DNA from: Cupriavidus sp. U2
GTDB lineage: Bacteria > Pseudomonadota > Gammaproteobacteria > Burkholderiales > Burkholderiaceae
Length of the DNA stretch: 64,000 bases
Direction: 5' to 3'
Assembly: GCF_009663685.2 (NCBI RefSeq)
Contig: NZ_RCOG02000027.1
Location: forward strand, 266,240-330,239
The position numbers were made by a program, and so were the translations under genes. Under the pieces are notes generated by a model. That model made no database searches, was not told the origin of the DNA, and saw only the letters and a program-made list of their open reading frames with translations. Below are positions 34,036 to 42,533 of this stretch, one piece after another. Position 1 is the first letter of the stretch. Each line of letters starts with the position of its first letter.

Positions 34036-34791
34036 TCAAATCGCCAGGGCCGCCGGCATCGCGCGCGCCACCGGGCAGGTCGGGTCGATGGCCCGGCACA
34101 GCGCATAGAGATCGCGCACGATCACATGCGGCGCCGGGCTGCTGCGGGCCCAGCGCGCCGCAGCGGCATCGTCCGAGCGCACCACCCATGCGGCCTGAAA
34201 ACCAGCCGCGATCGCACCCACCACATCCAGATCCGCATCGTCGCCGACGTGCAGCATCCGTTCGGGCCGGCACCCGGCCAGTTCGGCCGCCGCATGGAAG
34301 ATCGCGGCATCGGGCTTGGCGCACCCCGCGGTCTCCGGATTCAACGCCGCATGGAAGAAGTGGTGGCCGCCCGTCACCTGCAGGCTGGCGTTGCCGTTGG
34401 ACACGGCCACCAGCGGAAAGCGGGCGCTCAGCCATTCCAGCGCCGGGAATGCATCGTCGAAGAAATCCACGCGCTGGCGCGCGGCAAAGAATACGTCATA
34501 GGCCGCCTCGGCCAGTTGCGGGTCTTCGTCCGACAGTTCCAGGAGCATGCGGATCGATCCCAGCCGCAGTTCGCGCAGGCTGTGCGACAGGTCGGGGCGC
34601 TGGGCCTGGAACCGCACGCGTAGCTCGCCCAGCACCTGCGGCGACGTCAGCAGGCCCGATGTGCGCGGCGCCTGCGCCAGCAGCCAGTCGTGCAGGGTCT
34701 GCTCGGCCCGGATGACGGCGGGCGTGAAGGGCCACAAGGTATCGTCGAGATCGAGCGAAATGGCCGCGAGGTTGGCCAGTGGTTGTTGCAT
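34036..34791 (-). CDS. HAD-superfamily hydrolase (subfamily IA)
   Basis: 251 residues from the ATG at 34791, where homology begins (an open extension to 34911 is unlike HAD). Motif I is AISLDLDDTLWPF (nucleophile Asp in DLDDT), motif II VAVSNGN, motif III the Lys in CAKPDAAIF, and motif IV MLHVGDDADLDVVGA. A helical cap lies between motif I and II. A small-molecule phosphatase is likely; substrate unknown. Convergent with the 59-residue gene. Confidence 0.88.
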   Translation of the reverse strand: MQQPLANLAAISLDLDDTLWPFTPAVIRAEQTLHDWLLAQAPRTSGLLTSPQVLGELRVRFQAQRPDLSHSLRELRLGSIRMLLELSDEDPQLAEAAYDVFFAARQRVDFFDDAFPALEWLSARFPLVAVSNGNASLQVTGGHHFFHAALNPETAGCAKPDAAIFHAAAELAGCRPERMLHVGDDADLDVVGAIAAGFQAAWVVRSDDAAAARWARSSPAPHVIVRDLYALCRAIDPTCPVARAMPAALAI

Positions 34792-34921
34792 GGGGACAGG
34801 GGCACGGAATTGGGAATCGGTCCGAATTGTGCCAGCGTTCGCCGCGCCCCGTACACCGCGCACCTTAGACAAGCGGCCATGCGGCGCCGGCAATCGCCCC
34901 GCATTCGGCACGCTGGCCGCC

Positions 34922-35602
34922 TTACAGTTCCGATATCCCGAAACGCCGCAGCGCCTCCAGGTCCGTGACCCGGATGGTCTGGTACGACAATCCGACCATG
35001 CCTTCGGCTTCCAGCCGCCGCAGCGCCTGGTTCACGCGCTGGCGCGACAGCCCGGTGAGCAGGCCGATTTCCTCCTGCGACAACTCCAGCACCGCCGTCG
35101 TCTTCGGATAGAGCGCCCGGTGGAACAGCTGGGCGATGGCCTGCGCCACGCGGGCATCGGCGCCCAGCAGGCGGTCGTTCTGCACCATGGCGATGAACTG
35201 GCCCATGCGCTCGTTGAGCTGGCGCACCACGTAGCCCGCAAAGGGCAGGCTGTCCGCCAGCAGCGTGTTGAAGACCGTCTCCGGCACCAGCAGCACGCGC
35301 GATTCGCGGATGGCGATCACATCGTAGCGCCGGTCTTCGCGCTTGATGACGCTGCCCTCCCCGCACCAGCCACCGGCCGGCACGCCACAGAAGGTGCAGC
35401 CGCGCCCGTCCGGCGTGTAGACCGCCAGCTTGATCAGGCCCGCATCCACGCCGATCCAGTGGCGCGAAAATTCGCCGCGCCGCGCGATATAGCTGTCGGG
35501 CGCGAACGTCCGCACCACGGTGCCCGACGCCGCCAGCGCCTGGTGGTCCGGCGCCAGCGCGCGATACCAGTCGTGTTGTTCAAGCAATTCGTGGACGTTC
35601 AT
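34922..35602 (-). CDS. Crp/Fnr-family regulator with an unusual Cys cluster
   Basis: 226 residues from the ATG at 35602. A cyclic-nucleotide-type beta-roll (about 20-130) is followed by a dimer helix and a winged HTH (LSQEEIGLLTGLSRQRVNQA). Within the roll, C69, C72 and C80 sit in GCTFCGVPAGGWCGEG, where relatives I recall have only one or two Cys. No FNR-type N-terminal cluster is present. It is divergent from the acyl-CoA ligase gene across 189 bp, so it may control it. The ligand is unknown. Confidence 0.85.
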   Translation of the reverse strand: MNVHELLEQHDWYRALAPDHQALAASGTVVRTFAPDSYIARRGEFSRHWIGVDAGLIKLAVYTPDGRGCTFCGVPAGGWCGEGSVIKREDRRYDVIAIRESRVLLVPETVFNTLLADSLPFAGYVVRQLNERMGQFIAMVQNDRLLGADARVAQAIAQLFHRALYPKTTAVLELSQEEIGLLTGLSRQRVNQALRRLEAEGMVGLSYQTIRVTDLEALRRFGISEL

Positions 35603-35791
35603 GAGCCTGCGGCAACGGTTACGCAATGGAATCTGACGCGAAACTTACGCCAACGGGGCACAAGATGCATCAATGTCGCGGTTGGGGCAGATCTGTCGCC
35701 TGCATGACAGAGTCGGCCCGCGCGAGAATGATAGCGTGGCCCCCGACCGCACAACACGAATCCAACAGGATCCAGACAGGAGACACGCATC

Positions 35792-37429
35792 ATGCCGACC
35801 GACTTCGATACCGGGCTGGCCCGCAACGCCGCCAATTTCGTGCCGCTGACCCCGCTCGACTTCATCGCCCGCGCGGCGGAAGTCTACGGCCAGCGGCCGG
35901 CCATCGTGCATGGTCCGCTGCGGCAGAACTGGCGCGATACCTATGCGCGCTGCCGCCGGCTGGCCAGTGCCCTCGCGCGCGCCGGCGTCGGCAAGGGCGA
36001 CACGGTCGCCGCGTTGCTGCCCAACACGCCGGCCATGATCGAGGCGCATTTCGGCGTGCCGATGTCCGGCGCCGTGCTCAACGCGCTGAACATCCGCCTG
36101 GATGCCGCCAATCTGGTCTTCATGCTGCGCCACGGCGAGGCGCGCGTGCTGCTGGCCGATACCGAATTTGCCGATGTGGCGCGCCAGCTTGCGCGCGAGG
36201 TGCAGGGGCTCAAGGTCATCGCGGTCCATGACGTACTCGGCCCCGAGCCCGATGGGCCGTTTGGCGACATCGACTACGAGAGCTTCCTGGCCGGCGGCGA
36301 CCCCGACTACAACTGGCGGATGCCGGCCGACGAATGGGATGCCATCGCGCTGAACTACACGTCCGGCACCACGGGCGACCCCAAGGGCGTGGTCTACCAC
36401 CACCGCGGCGCGGCCATGAACGCGGTGTCCAACATCCTGGAATGGGACATGGCGAAGCATCCGGTCTACTTGTGGACGCTGCCGCTGTTCCACTGCAATG
36501 GCTGGTGCTTTGCGTGGACCGTGGCCGCCCGCGCCGGCGTAAACGTCTGCCTGCGCAAGTTCGATCCGAAGCTGGTGTTCGATCTGATGCGCGACGAAGG
36601 CGTGACCCACTACTGCGCCGCGCCCATCGTCCACACCGCGCTGGTCAGTGCCCCGGCCACGTGGCGCGAAGGCCTGCGCGGGCCGGTGCGGGGCATGGTG
36701 GCGGGCGCCCCGCCCCCGGCTGCCGTGCTGGCGCAGATGGAACAGATGGGTTTCGAACTGTCGCACGTCTATGGCCTGACCGAGGTGTACGGCCCGGCCG
36801 CGGCCTGTGCGGAGCAGGACGACTGGCGCGACGTGTCGATGGAAGAACGCGCCGTCCTGAAGGCTCGCCAGGGCGTGCGCTACCACCTGCAGGCAGGCGT
36901 GGCCGTACTGGACCCCGACACCATGCAGCCGGTGCCGCGCGACGGCGAAACCATCGGCGAAATCATGTTCCGCGGCAATATCTGCATGAAGGGCTACCTG
37001 AAAAACGACCGCGCCACGCGCGAGGCGTTTGCCGGCGGCTGGTTCCATACGGGCGACCTGGGCGTGTGCATGCCCGACGGCTATATCAAGATCAAGGACC
37101 GCAGCAAGGACATCATCATCTCAGGCGGCGAGAACATCTCCAGCGTCGAGGTCGAGGACGCGATCTACCGCCACCCGGCCGTCATGGCCGCCGCCGTGGT
37201 GGCCCAGCCCGACGCCAGGTGGGGCGAAACCCCGTGCGCGTTCGTCGAACTCAAGGACGGCGCGAGCGCCACCGCCGAGGAAATCATCGCCCACTGCCGC
37301 ACGCTGCTGGCCGGCTTCAAGGTGCCCAAGGCCGTGTACTTCGGCCCGCTGCCCAAGACATCGACGGGCAAGATCCAGAAGTTCGAACTCCGGCGCCAGC
37401 TGCAGTCTGCCGCCGCGATCGACGTCTGA
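35792..37429 (+). CDS. Medium-chain acyl-CoA synthetase (AMP-forming)
   Basis: 545 residues, ANL superfamily. The P-loop LNYTSGTTGDPKGVVYHHRG is at about 187-206, followed by the acyl-binding wall LPLFHCNGWCFAW, the A5 motif HVYGLTEVYGPA, the hinge GWFHTGDLGV and the catalytic Lys in KTSTGKIQKFELR. It activates a fatty or aromatic carboxylic acid to its CoA thioester. This clade is close to AlkK-like medium-chain ligases. A good site (AGGAGACA) precedes the ATG. It is a single gene divergent from the Crp-type regulator. Natural chain length not determined. Confidence 0.92.
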   Translation: MPTDFDTGLARNAANFVPLTPLDFIARAAEVYGQRPAIVHGPLRQNWRDTYARCRRLASALARAGVGKGDTVAALLPNTPAMIEAHFGVPMSGAVLNALNIRLDAANLVFMLRHGEARVLLADTEFADVARQLAREVQGLKVIAVHDVLGPEPDGPFGDIDYESFLAGGDPDYNWRMPADEWDAIALNYTSGTTGDPKGVVYHHRGAAMNAVSNILEWDMAKHPVYLWTLPLFHCNGWCFAWTVAARAGVNVCLRKFDPKLVFDLMRDEGVTHYCAAPIVHTALVSAPATWREGLRGPVRGMVAGAPPPAAVLAQMEQMGFELSHVYGLTEVYGPAAACAEQDDWRDVSMEERAVLKARQGVRYHLQAGVAVLDPDTMQPVPRDGETIGEIMFRGNICMKGYLKNDRATREAFAGGWFHTGDLGVCMPDGYIKIKDRSKDIIISGGENISSVEVEDAIYRHPAVMAAAVVAQPDARWGETPCAFVELKDGASATAEEIIAHCRTLLAGFKVPKAVYFGPLPKTSTGKIQKFELRRQLQSAAAIDV

Positions 37430-37468
37430 CGCCCCCCGCCGTGCAACGCGCCGCCGCGCCGCCGCGCT

Positions 37469-38347
37469 TCAGGGCTTGGGCGGCGGGGCGTCCGCCTTGC
37501 GACCCGCCATGTGGTGCAGGTAGGCCAGCAGATCCTTGAGCTCGGCGTCGGACAGGGTTTTCTGGTCGATCGACGACATCTTCGAGCCCGGCCACCAGCG
37601 CAGCGCCTGCGGGTCGCGGATCAGCTTCGACAGCTTGTCGTCGCCCAGGTATTCCACCGGGTTGTAGGGCACGTTCAGGTCCGGCCCCAGGTTGGCGTCG
37701 CCGGCGCGGTTCATCGAATGGCACGAGAAGCAGACGCGCTGGAACGCCGCAAAGCCGCGCATGACCGGGCCGTCGGCGGGCTCGCCTTCGGCCGGGCGGA
37801 TCGCCGCAAAACGCTCGGCGGCGGTGCCGCCCAGATCAATGCGTGCAATCGCCCAGGTCCACAGGCTTTCGGTGATCCGCACCGGCGCCTCGGGCTGCCT
37901 GGCGGACTTCGGCACGGTCCAGATCAGCCGGAACGGGCCGATGTCCTGCCCTTTCAGCTTCGGCCACGGCTTTGCCGGGTTTTCCACCGCCAGCCACGCA
38001 CGCGGGCCGTCGGGGCGGTCGGCCAGCAGCAGGCCCACCGGCAAATGCGAGACATAGCCATCGGTGGCGGCCGTGGTGGCGCTGCCGTCCGGCGTTGCCG
38101 GCAGGCCTGCCAGCAGCGCCGCCATCGGGATGGCCTTGAAGGTCATGCGGCGCTTGTAGTTGTCGTCATCGACAGTGACGCTGGCCAGGCGCCGGTCTTT
38201 CAGCAGCGCATCGCGGGTCAGGATCTTCTGCTGGTCGCCAGCGGTGATGGTCAGCTTGGCGGCGTCCTCGGCGTGCGCGGGTGCGGCGCCGATCAGGGCC
38301 AGCGTGCAGCCGATGGCTGCGGCGGCGCGGGTGAGCCAGGGGGTCAT
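37469..38347 (-). CDS. Periplasmic c-type cytochrome with an N-terminal sulfite-oxidase-like domain
   Basis: 292 residues from the ATG at 38347 (GAGGAGAG upstream). A signal peptide ends near APAHAEDA. Residues about 25-175 resemble a cofactor-less sulfite-oxidase/Moco-binding fold (ILTRDALLKDRRL, GYVSHLPVGLLLADR, PFRLIWTVPKS). A C-terminal cytochrome c domain has CFSCH and an axial Met, probably in GSKMSSI. This layout is seen in electron-transfer partners of periplasmic oxidoreductases. No catalytic partner lies beside it. Single gene, convergent with the acyl-CoA ligase. Confidence 0.82.
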   Translation of the reverse strand: MTPWLTRAAAAIGCTLALIGAAPAHAEDAAKLTITAGDQQKILTRDALLKDRRLASVTVDDDNYKRRMTFKAIPMAALLAGLPATPDGSATTAATDGYVSHLPVGLLLADRPDGPRAWLAVENPAKPWPKLKGQDIGPFRLIWTVPKSARQPEAPVRITESLWTWAIARIDLGGTAAERFAAIRPAEGEPADGPVMRGFAAFQRVCFSCHSMNRAGDANLGPDLNVPYNPVEYLGDDKLSKLIRDPQALRWWPGSKMSSIDQKTLSDAELKDLLAYLHHMAGRKADAPPPKP

Positions 38348-38547
38348 GTTCTCTCCTCGTGCGGGCACTGGGATGTTATCGAGGCGGGCGCCCTGGCCGT
38401 AACCCTAAACGATGCCCATGACAGGCTGCAATCTTCCCTGTCCCCCAACACACCTGTCCGCCGGCATGGCGCATGCTTCCCGGGATGCTGGCTGACGGTC
38501 GGCATGTGGCGCGCCGCCCCCCAGCAAAGGTTTTGCAAAAGAAATGC

Positions 38548-38574
38548 TTGCGCTTTGCCAAAGTCGTCTATAGA
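38548..38574 (+). promoter_or_regulatory. Candidate sigma-70 promoter of tRNA-Val
   Basis: TTGCGC (38548-38553) and TATAGA (38569-38574) are 15 bp apart, and the -10 box ends 16 bases before the mature tRNA 5' end. The short spacer is not ideal, but no other pair fits as well. Confidence 0.5.
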
Positions 38575-38589
38575 ATTCGCGCCTTCGCT

Positions 38590-38666
38590 AGGCTCGTAGC
38601 TCAGCTGGTTAGAGCACCACCTTGACATGGTGGGGGTCGTTGGTTCGAGTCCAATCGAGCCTACCA
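38590..38666 (+). tRNA. tRNA-Val (anticodon GAC)
   Basis: A full cloverleaf is present in 77 bases. The acceptor stem AGGCTCG pairs with CGAGCCT, a D-arm follows, the anticodon stem CCACC/GGTGG encloses the loop TTGACAT (anticodon GAC at 38624-38626), and the T-arm loop is TTCGAGT. The 3' ACCA is encoded. It stands alone, with a terminator just downstream. Confidence 0.96.
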
Positions 38667-38680
38667 ACGCACAAACAGGA

Positions 38681-38714
38681 ACGGACGGTCGCCCCTCGGC
38701 ACCGTCCGTTTTTG
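38681..38714 (+). terminator. Intrinsic terminator after tRNA-Val
   Basis: ACGGACGGT (38681-38689) pairs with ACCGTCCGT (38701-38709) and is followed by a run of T. It ends the tRNA transcript and precedes the DUF2322 gene. Confidence 0.88.
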
Positions 38715-38740
38715 CATTCCAGACCGAACGGAACCCTTTC

Positions 38741-39073
38741 ATGATCCAGCCAAGCCCGGTATTCAACGACAACCTCGCCCAATTGCCCGCCATCGACGGC
38801 ATCGCCCGCATCGACCTGGTCGACACCGCGGGCACCGTGGTGGCCAGCATCGAGAACGTACAGGGCAAGCAAGGCTCGCTGGCCGTGTACCACTACCTGC
38901 AGCAGGTCTTCGGCAAGCTCGATGCCCAGGCCGCCGAGCATGGCCTGGCCGTCTTTGCCGAACATACCGCCGATGCACGCAACCGGCCGGGCGCACACCC
39001 GAACGTGGACCGCCTGCTGGCCGTCGCCAGCGGCGGCGAAGCCCTGCGGATCGAGGTCATCGCCCGCGCCTGA
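38741..39073 (+). CDS. DUF2322-family protein
   Basis: 110 residues from the ATG at 38741, where the family starts (FNDNLAQLPAIDGIARIDLV). Conserved DUF2322 pieces are IENVQGKQGSLAVYHYLQQ, then FAEHTADARNRPGAHPNVD and RLLAVASGG. A soluble small protein found singly in beta- and gammaproteobacteria; function unknown. It follows tRNA-Val with the tRNA terminator between, so it needs its own promoter, which I cannot identify. Confidence 0.87.
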   Translation: MIQPSPVFNDNLAQLPAIDGIARIDLVDTAGTVVASIENVQGKQGSLAVYHYLQQVFGKLDAQAAEHGLAVFAEHTADARNRPGAHPNVDRLLAVASGGEALRIEVIARA

Positions 39074-39109
39074 GCGGCCTGCCGTCCGCCGCAGGACGCA
39101 GGACGCAGG

Positions 39110-39139
39110 AAAAGACAAACGGCCCCTTGCGAGGGGCCG
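39110..39139 (-). terminator. Intrinsic terminator of the yjcH-actP operon
   Basis: Read leftwards, CGGCCCCT-CGCA-AGGGGCCG is an exact 8-bp stem followed by TTTGTCTTTT. It lies 34 bases after the actP stop. Confidence 0.9.
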
Positions 39140-39172
39140 CTCTTGCTCTTCTATTCCGGGGTGGCGAGGATC

Positions 39173-40840
39173 TTAGTGCGCGGTCGCTTCGCCCGCGCCG
39201 ATGCCCGTCTCGGAGCGCAGTTCCTGCGCCTCGAAGCCAGCCTTGTCCAGCAGGGCGCGCCGTGACTTGTCGGTCACCGAGAACAGCCAGATGCCGACGA
39301 AACCGATCGTCATGGAGAACAGCGCCGGCGACGTGTAGGGGAACGGCGCGTTCTTGAAGTGGAACACATCGACCCAGACCGCCTGGGACAGCACGGTCAG
39401 CACCACCGCCGACACCAGCCCCAGGAAGCCGCCAACCATCGCGCCCCGCGTGGTGCAACCCTTCCACAGCACCGACAGGAAGAGCACCGGGAAGTTGGCC
39501 GATGCCGCCACCGCGAACGCCAGCGACACCATGAACGCGATGTTCTGCTTCTCGAACACGATACCCAGCACCACGGCGATGAAGCCCAGCACGATGGTCG
39601 TGAGCTTCGACACACGCAGTTCCTCGGCACTGGTGGCCTTGCCGTGCCTGAACACCGTCTGGTACAGGTCATGCGACACCGCCGATGCACCGGCCAGCGT
39701 CAGGCCGGCCACCACGGCCAGGATCGTGGCGAACGCCACCGCCGAGATAAAGCCCAGGAACACATTGCCGCCCACGGCGCTGGCCAGGTGAACGGCAGCC
39801 ATGTTCACGCCACCCAGCAGCTTGCCGCTACCGTCCTGGAAGGTGGCGTTGGTGCCGACCAGCACGATCGCGCCAAAGCCGATGATGAACGTCAGGATGT
39901 AGAAGTAGCCGATCCAGGTGGTGGCCCAGAACACCGACTTGCGGGCTTCCTTGGCGTTCGGCACGGTGAAGAAGCGCATCAGGATGTGCGGCAGCCCGGC
40001 GGTACCGAACATCAGCGCGATGCCGAACGAGATGGCCGAGATCGGGTCCTTGATGAAGTTGCCGGGGCTCATGATCGAGTCCTTCTTCGCATGCACTTCC
40101 ACGGCCTTGGCAAACAGCTGCTCGGGGCTGAAGTGATACTGCGCCAGCACCATGAAGGCCATGAACGACGCGCCGCCCAGCAGCAGGCAGGCCTTGATGA
40201 TCTGCACCCACGTGGTGGCGGTCATCCCGCCGAACAGCACGTAAATCATCATCAGCGCGCCCACGATGACCACCGCCACCCAGTATTCCAGACCGAACAG
40301 CAGCTTGATCAGCTGCCCCGCGCCCACCATCTGCGCGATCAGGTAGAACGCCACCACCACCAGCGTGCCCGACGCCGCGAAGGCACGGATGGGCGCCTGC
40401 TTGAAGCGGTAGGCCGCCACATCGGCAAAGGTGAAGCGGCCGAGATTGCGCAGCCGTTCGGCCAGCAGGAAGGTGATGATGGGCCAGCCGACCAGGAAGC
40501 CGATCGAATAGATCAGTCCGTCATAGCCGTTGGTGTAGACCGCTGCGGAAATGCCCAGGAACGACGCGGCCGACATGAAGTCGCCGGCAATCGCCAGGCC
40601 ATTCTGGAAGCCCGTGATGCCGCCGCCCGTGTAGAACGTGGCTGCGGACTTGGTTTTCTTAGCCGCCCACTTCGTAATGAACAGCGTGCCGATGACAAAC
40701 ACCACGAACATGCCGATGGCCGTCCAGTTGGTGGCCTGCTTCACGGCCTGGCCCAGGTCGCCGCCGGCGGCGAAGGCGTTGGCGGACAGCAGCAGTGCCG
40801 CGCCGAGCGCGGCGGCGCCAAATGCGTGACGGGTCATCAT
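39173..40840 (-). CDS. actP: Acetate/cation symporter (SSS family)
   Basis: 555 residues, about 13 to 14 helices with an N-terminal signal-like segment (MMTRHAFGAAALGAALLLSA). Characteristic segments are TFYTGGGITGFQNGLAIAGD, FMSAASFLGISAAVYTNGYD, RLRNLGRFTFADVAAYRFKQ and AKKDSIMSPGNFIKDPISAI. It imports acetate (and likely other short acids or glycolate) with a cation. It overlaps the stop of the DUF485 gene by four bases, the usual yjcH-actP arrangement. Confidence 0.94.
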   Translation of the reverse strand: MMTRHAFGAAALGAALLLSANAFAAGGDLGQAVKQATNWTAIGMFVVFVIGTLFITKWAAKKTKSAATFYTGGGITGFQNGLAIAGDFMSAASFLGISAAVYTNGYDGLIYSIGFLVGWPIITFLLAERLRNLGRFTFADVAAYRFKQAPIRAFAASGTLVVVAFYLIAQMVGAGQLIKLLFGLEYWVAVVIVGALMMIYVLFGGMTATTWVQIIKACLLLGGASFMAFMVLAQYHFSPEQLFAKAVEVHAKKDSIMSPGNFIKDPISAISFGIALMFGTAGLPHILMRFFTVPNAKEARKSVFWATTWIGYFYILTFIIGFGAIVLVGTNATFQDGSGKLLGGVNMAAVHLASAVGGNVFLGFISAVAFATILAVVAGLTLAGASAVSHDLYQTVFRHGKATSAEELRVSKLTTIVLGFIAVVLGIVFEKQNIAFMVSLAFAVAASANFPVLFLSVLWKGCTTRGAMVGGFLGLVSAVVLTVLSQAVWVDVFHFKNAPFPYTSPALFSMTIGFVGIWLFSVTDKSRRALLDKAGFEAQELRSETGIGAGEATAH

Positions 40841-41142
40841 GCCACCTCCTGCTTGATGCGATCGGTCAGGTCGTCATAGACGCGGTTGGCATGGCGCACG
40901 TACAGGCCGGTAATCACAACGGTAAAGAGAATCACGAACAGCCCGATCGGCATGCCCCAGGTCATGACGCCCTGTCCCACGCGCGTTGCCAGCAGTTCCT
41001 TGTCGAAGGCAATCAGCAGCACGTAGCCGTAGTACACCACCAGCATCACGGCCGTCAGCAGCCAGCCAAGCCGGCCGCGCCGACGCACCAGTTCCTGATA
41101 CTGCCGGCTGGCCTTCAGTTTCTCGATCACATCCTCTTGCAT
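40837..41142 (-). CDS. yjcH: DUF485 membrane protein (YjcH family)
   Basis: 101 residues from the ATG at 41142 (AGGAGACA upstream). The charged N-terminus (EKLKASRQYQELVRRRGRLG) is followed by two helices (TAVMLVVYYGYVLLIAF and LFVILFTVVITGLYVRHAN), exactly the DUF485 pattern. These proteins are nearly always encoded before actP and are thought to assist it. Translational coupling to actP at 40837-40840. The 287 bases upstream hold no gene I can see. Confidence 0.92.
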   Translation of the reverse strand: MQEDVIEKLKASRQYQELVRRRGRLGWLLTAVMLVVYYGYVLLIAFDKELLATRVGQGVMTWGMPIGLFVILFTVVITGLYVRHANRVYDDLTDRIKQEVA

Positions 41143-41429
41143 GCTTGTCTCCTGCGCATCGCTGCTGCACGTGCTTGCCACATATATTTGCGTTTGCCGC
41201 GCGGGTTGCTTCTGCACGGCGTGGTGACAAGGTAATGCGTGCCCCTTACCCGGTTCTTACACGGTGCGCCTGGCGATGCGGGGGTAAACGCCTAGCCTGT
41301 GCGTAAGTCCGTCGAGGTCCAGGCAGGTCGCGTCATCCGGATGGCCGCAGGGGGTCTGCGCCGGGGGCGGCCGCCGCGCGCGTCGATCCGTTCGCGGGTG
41401 CGACGCGCGGCGGCTGTGGCAGGCGCCGT

Positions 41430-41723
41430 TCAGCGCATCTTGCCGAGGATGGCCTTCATCTCGTCTTCGGTGAAGGCGCGCAGTGTCTGCGTGTGAACAT
41501 TCCCCTGCGAGCCGATCGACAGACCAAAGGCCGTCACGGAGGCGTCGTCCTGCGCTTCCAGCGTCAGGATCACGTCATATTTTCCGAGCGTCCAGAACAC
41601 GTCGGTCACCTTCACGCCGAACTGCGGCGCCATTTCGCGCACGGCTGCGGCGCGTTTGGTGGTGTCCTTGACAGTGCGTATGCCCTGGTCTGTAAAGCTG
41701 GCGAGCACGATGTATCGGGTCAT
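41430..41723 (-). CDS. GYD-domain protein
   Basis: 97 residues from the ATG at 41723, where the family begins MTRYIVLASFTDQGIRTVKD. The GYD-type motif appears as LGKYDVILTLEAQDDASVTA, and the end reads TQTLRAFTEDEMKAILGKM. A dimeric ferredoxin-like alpha/beta barrel is expected; function unknown, possibly a small-ligand sensor. Upstream on the same strand is a 16-bp perfect palindrome 30 bp from the start. A frame extension to 41921 is not family-like and overlaps the palindrome. Confidence 0.87.
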   Translation of the reverse strand: MTRYIVLASFTDQGIRTVKDTTKRAAAVREMAPQFGVKVTDVFWTLGKYDVILTLEAQDDASVTAFGLSIGSQGNVHTQTLRAFTEDEMKAILGKMR

Positions 41724-41752
41724 GGCAAATCTCCGACAGGATGGGACAGCGT

Positions 41753-41768
41753 CGTCAGCGCGCTGACG
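41753..41768. promoter_or_regulatory. 16-bp perfect palindrome before the GYD gene
   Basis: CGTCAGCGCGCTGACG is an exact palindrome placed 30 bp upstream of the GYD start codon. No T tract follows, so it is more likely an operator than a terminator. Confidence 0.5.
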
Positions 41769-41991
41769 GCGGCTCATGGCTTCGGAGCGTGACCCGACAG
41801 GTGCGCACAACGCACCGTCCTGACAAAACCGGATCGTGGACGCGTACACCTTGCAGGCGACACGCCGGGGAGTGTGAGCAACTTCGCATCGATGCAAGGA
41901 GCGAGCCACTGGCCGCACCATGCAGGCTGGCGGGCAGCGGCCATCCTTTTCGCGGATGATTCCCGCCCACGCCGTTGCAAGCCTGAAACAG

Positions 41992-42330
41992 TCAGCGTGA
42001 CGGCGTGCGCACCGGCCCCGGACACGCCTTGAGCCCGAGCCATATCACGCCAATCACGATATTGACCGGGACGCTGAGCGCGCCCGGCACATAGAAGCAC
42101 GCCGACAGCACCGGCGCGCGCATCAGCACTTCGACGGCGCCGCCCAGCCCGTACAGCAGCACGCCACACCAAAGCCACCGCCGCATATAGGTCAGCAGCC
42201 AGTGCGCGCGGGCCTGGTTGAAGCGCCAGGCCGCCGTGCGCGCGATCAGGTCGCCCCGGCTGGCGTCCGCGAACATCCAGTCGAAAAAGAAGTACCGATA
42301 CAGCAGGGTGCGAAAGGCAAGCTCTTGCAT
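41992..42330 (-). CDS. Small membrane protein, Burkholderiaceae hypothetical
   Basis: 112 residues from the ATG at 42330 (a GTG at 42378 is also open). A soluble aromatic N-terminus (FRTLLYRYFFFDWMFADASR) is followed by RWLLTYMRRWL-like basic sequence and two probable helices: WLWCGVLLYGLGGAVEVLM and VPGALSVPVNIVIGVIWLGL. I recall similar proteins as conserved hypotheticals in Cupriavidus and relatives but know no function. It is encoded alone between the GYD gene and a LysR gene. Confidence 0.65.
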   Translation of the reverse strand: MQELAFRTLLYRYFFFDWMFADASRGDLIARTAAWRFNQARAHWLLTYMRRWLWCGVLLYGLGGAVEVLMRAPVLSACFYVPGALSVPVNIVIGVIWLGLKACPGPVRTPSR

Positions 42331-42533
42331 GATGAGTGTGGGCCAACTCTGGCCGTATCGCGCAAAGACCGTGCCCACGCCGCTTCCGGCGCCGGGACTT
42401 TCACTACTTTAGGCGCTTCAGGCGCACCGGGCGGATTTTTCACGGCCGCCCTCGCATCGCACAGACGCATGCACCGGAGCGATGCACCGCGCATCGACGC
42501 GGGTCGCCGTGCCGCCATGCGTCGCGCGCATCA

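Noticed and set aside
38590..38666. tRNA-Val as the attachment site of an integrated element
   Set aside because: No integrase, no direct repeat of the tRNA 3' end and no change in gene style follow it; DUF2322 and actP look like core genes.
41143..41429. Sigma-54 promoter for yjcH-actP
   Set aside because: The TGGCA...TGC match near 41170 has the GG and GC one base too close for the -24/-12 consensus.
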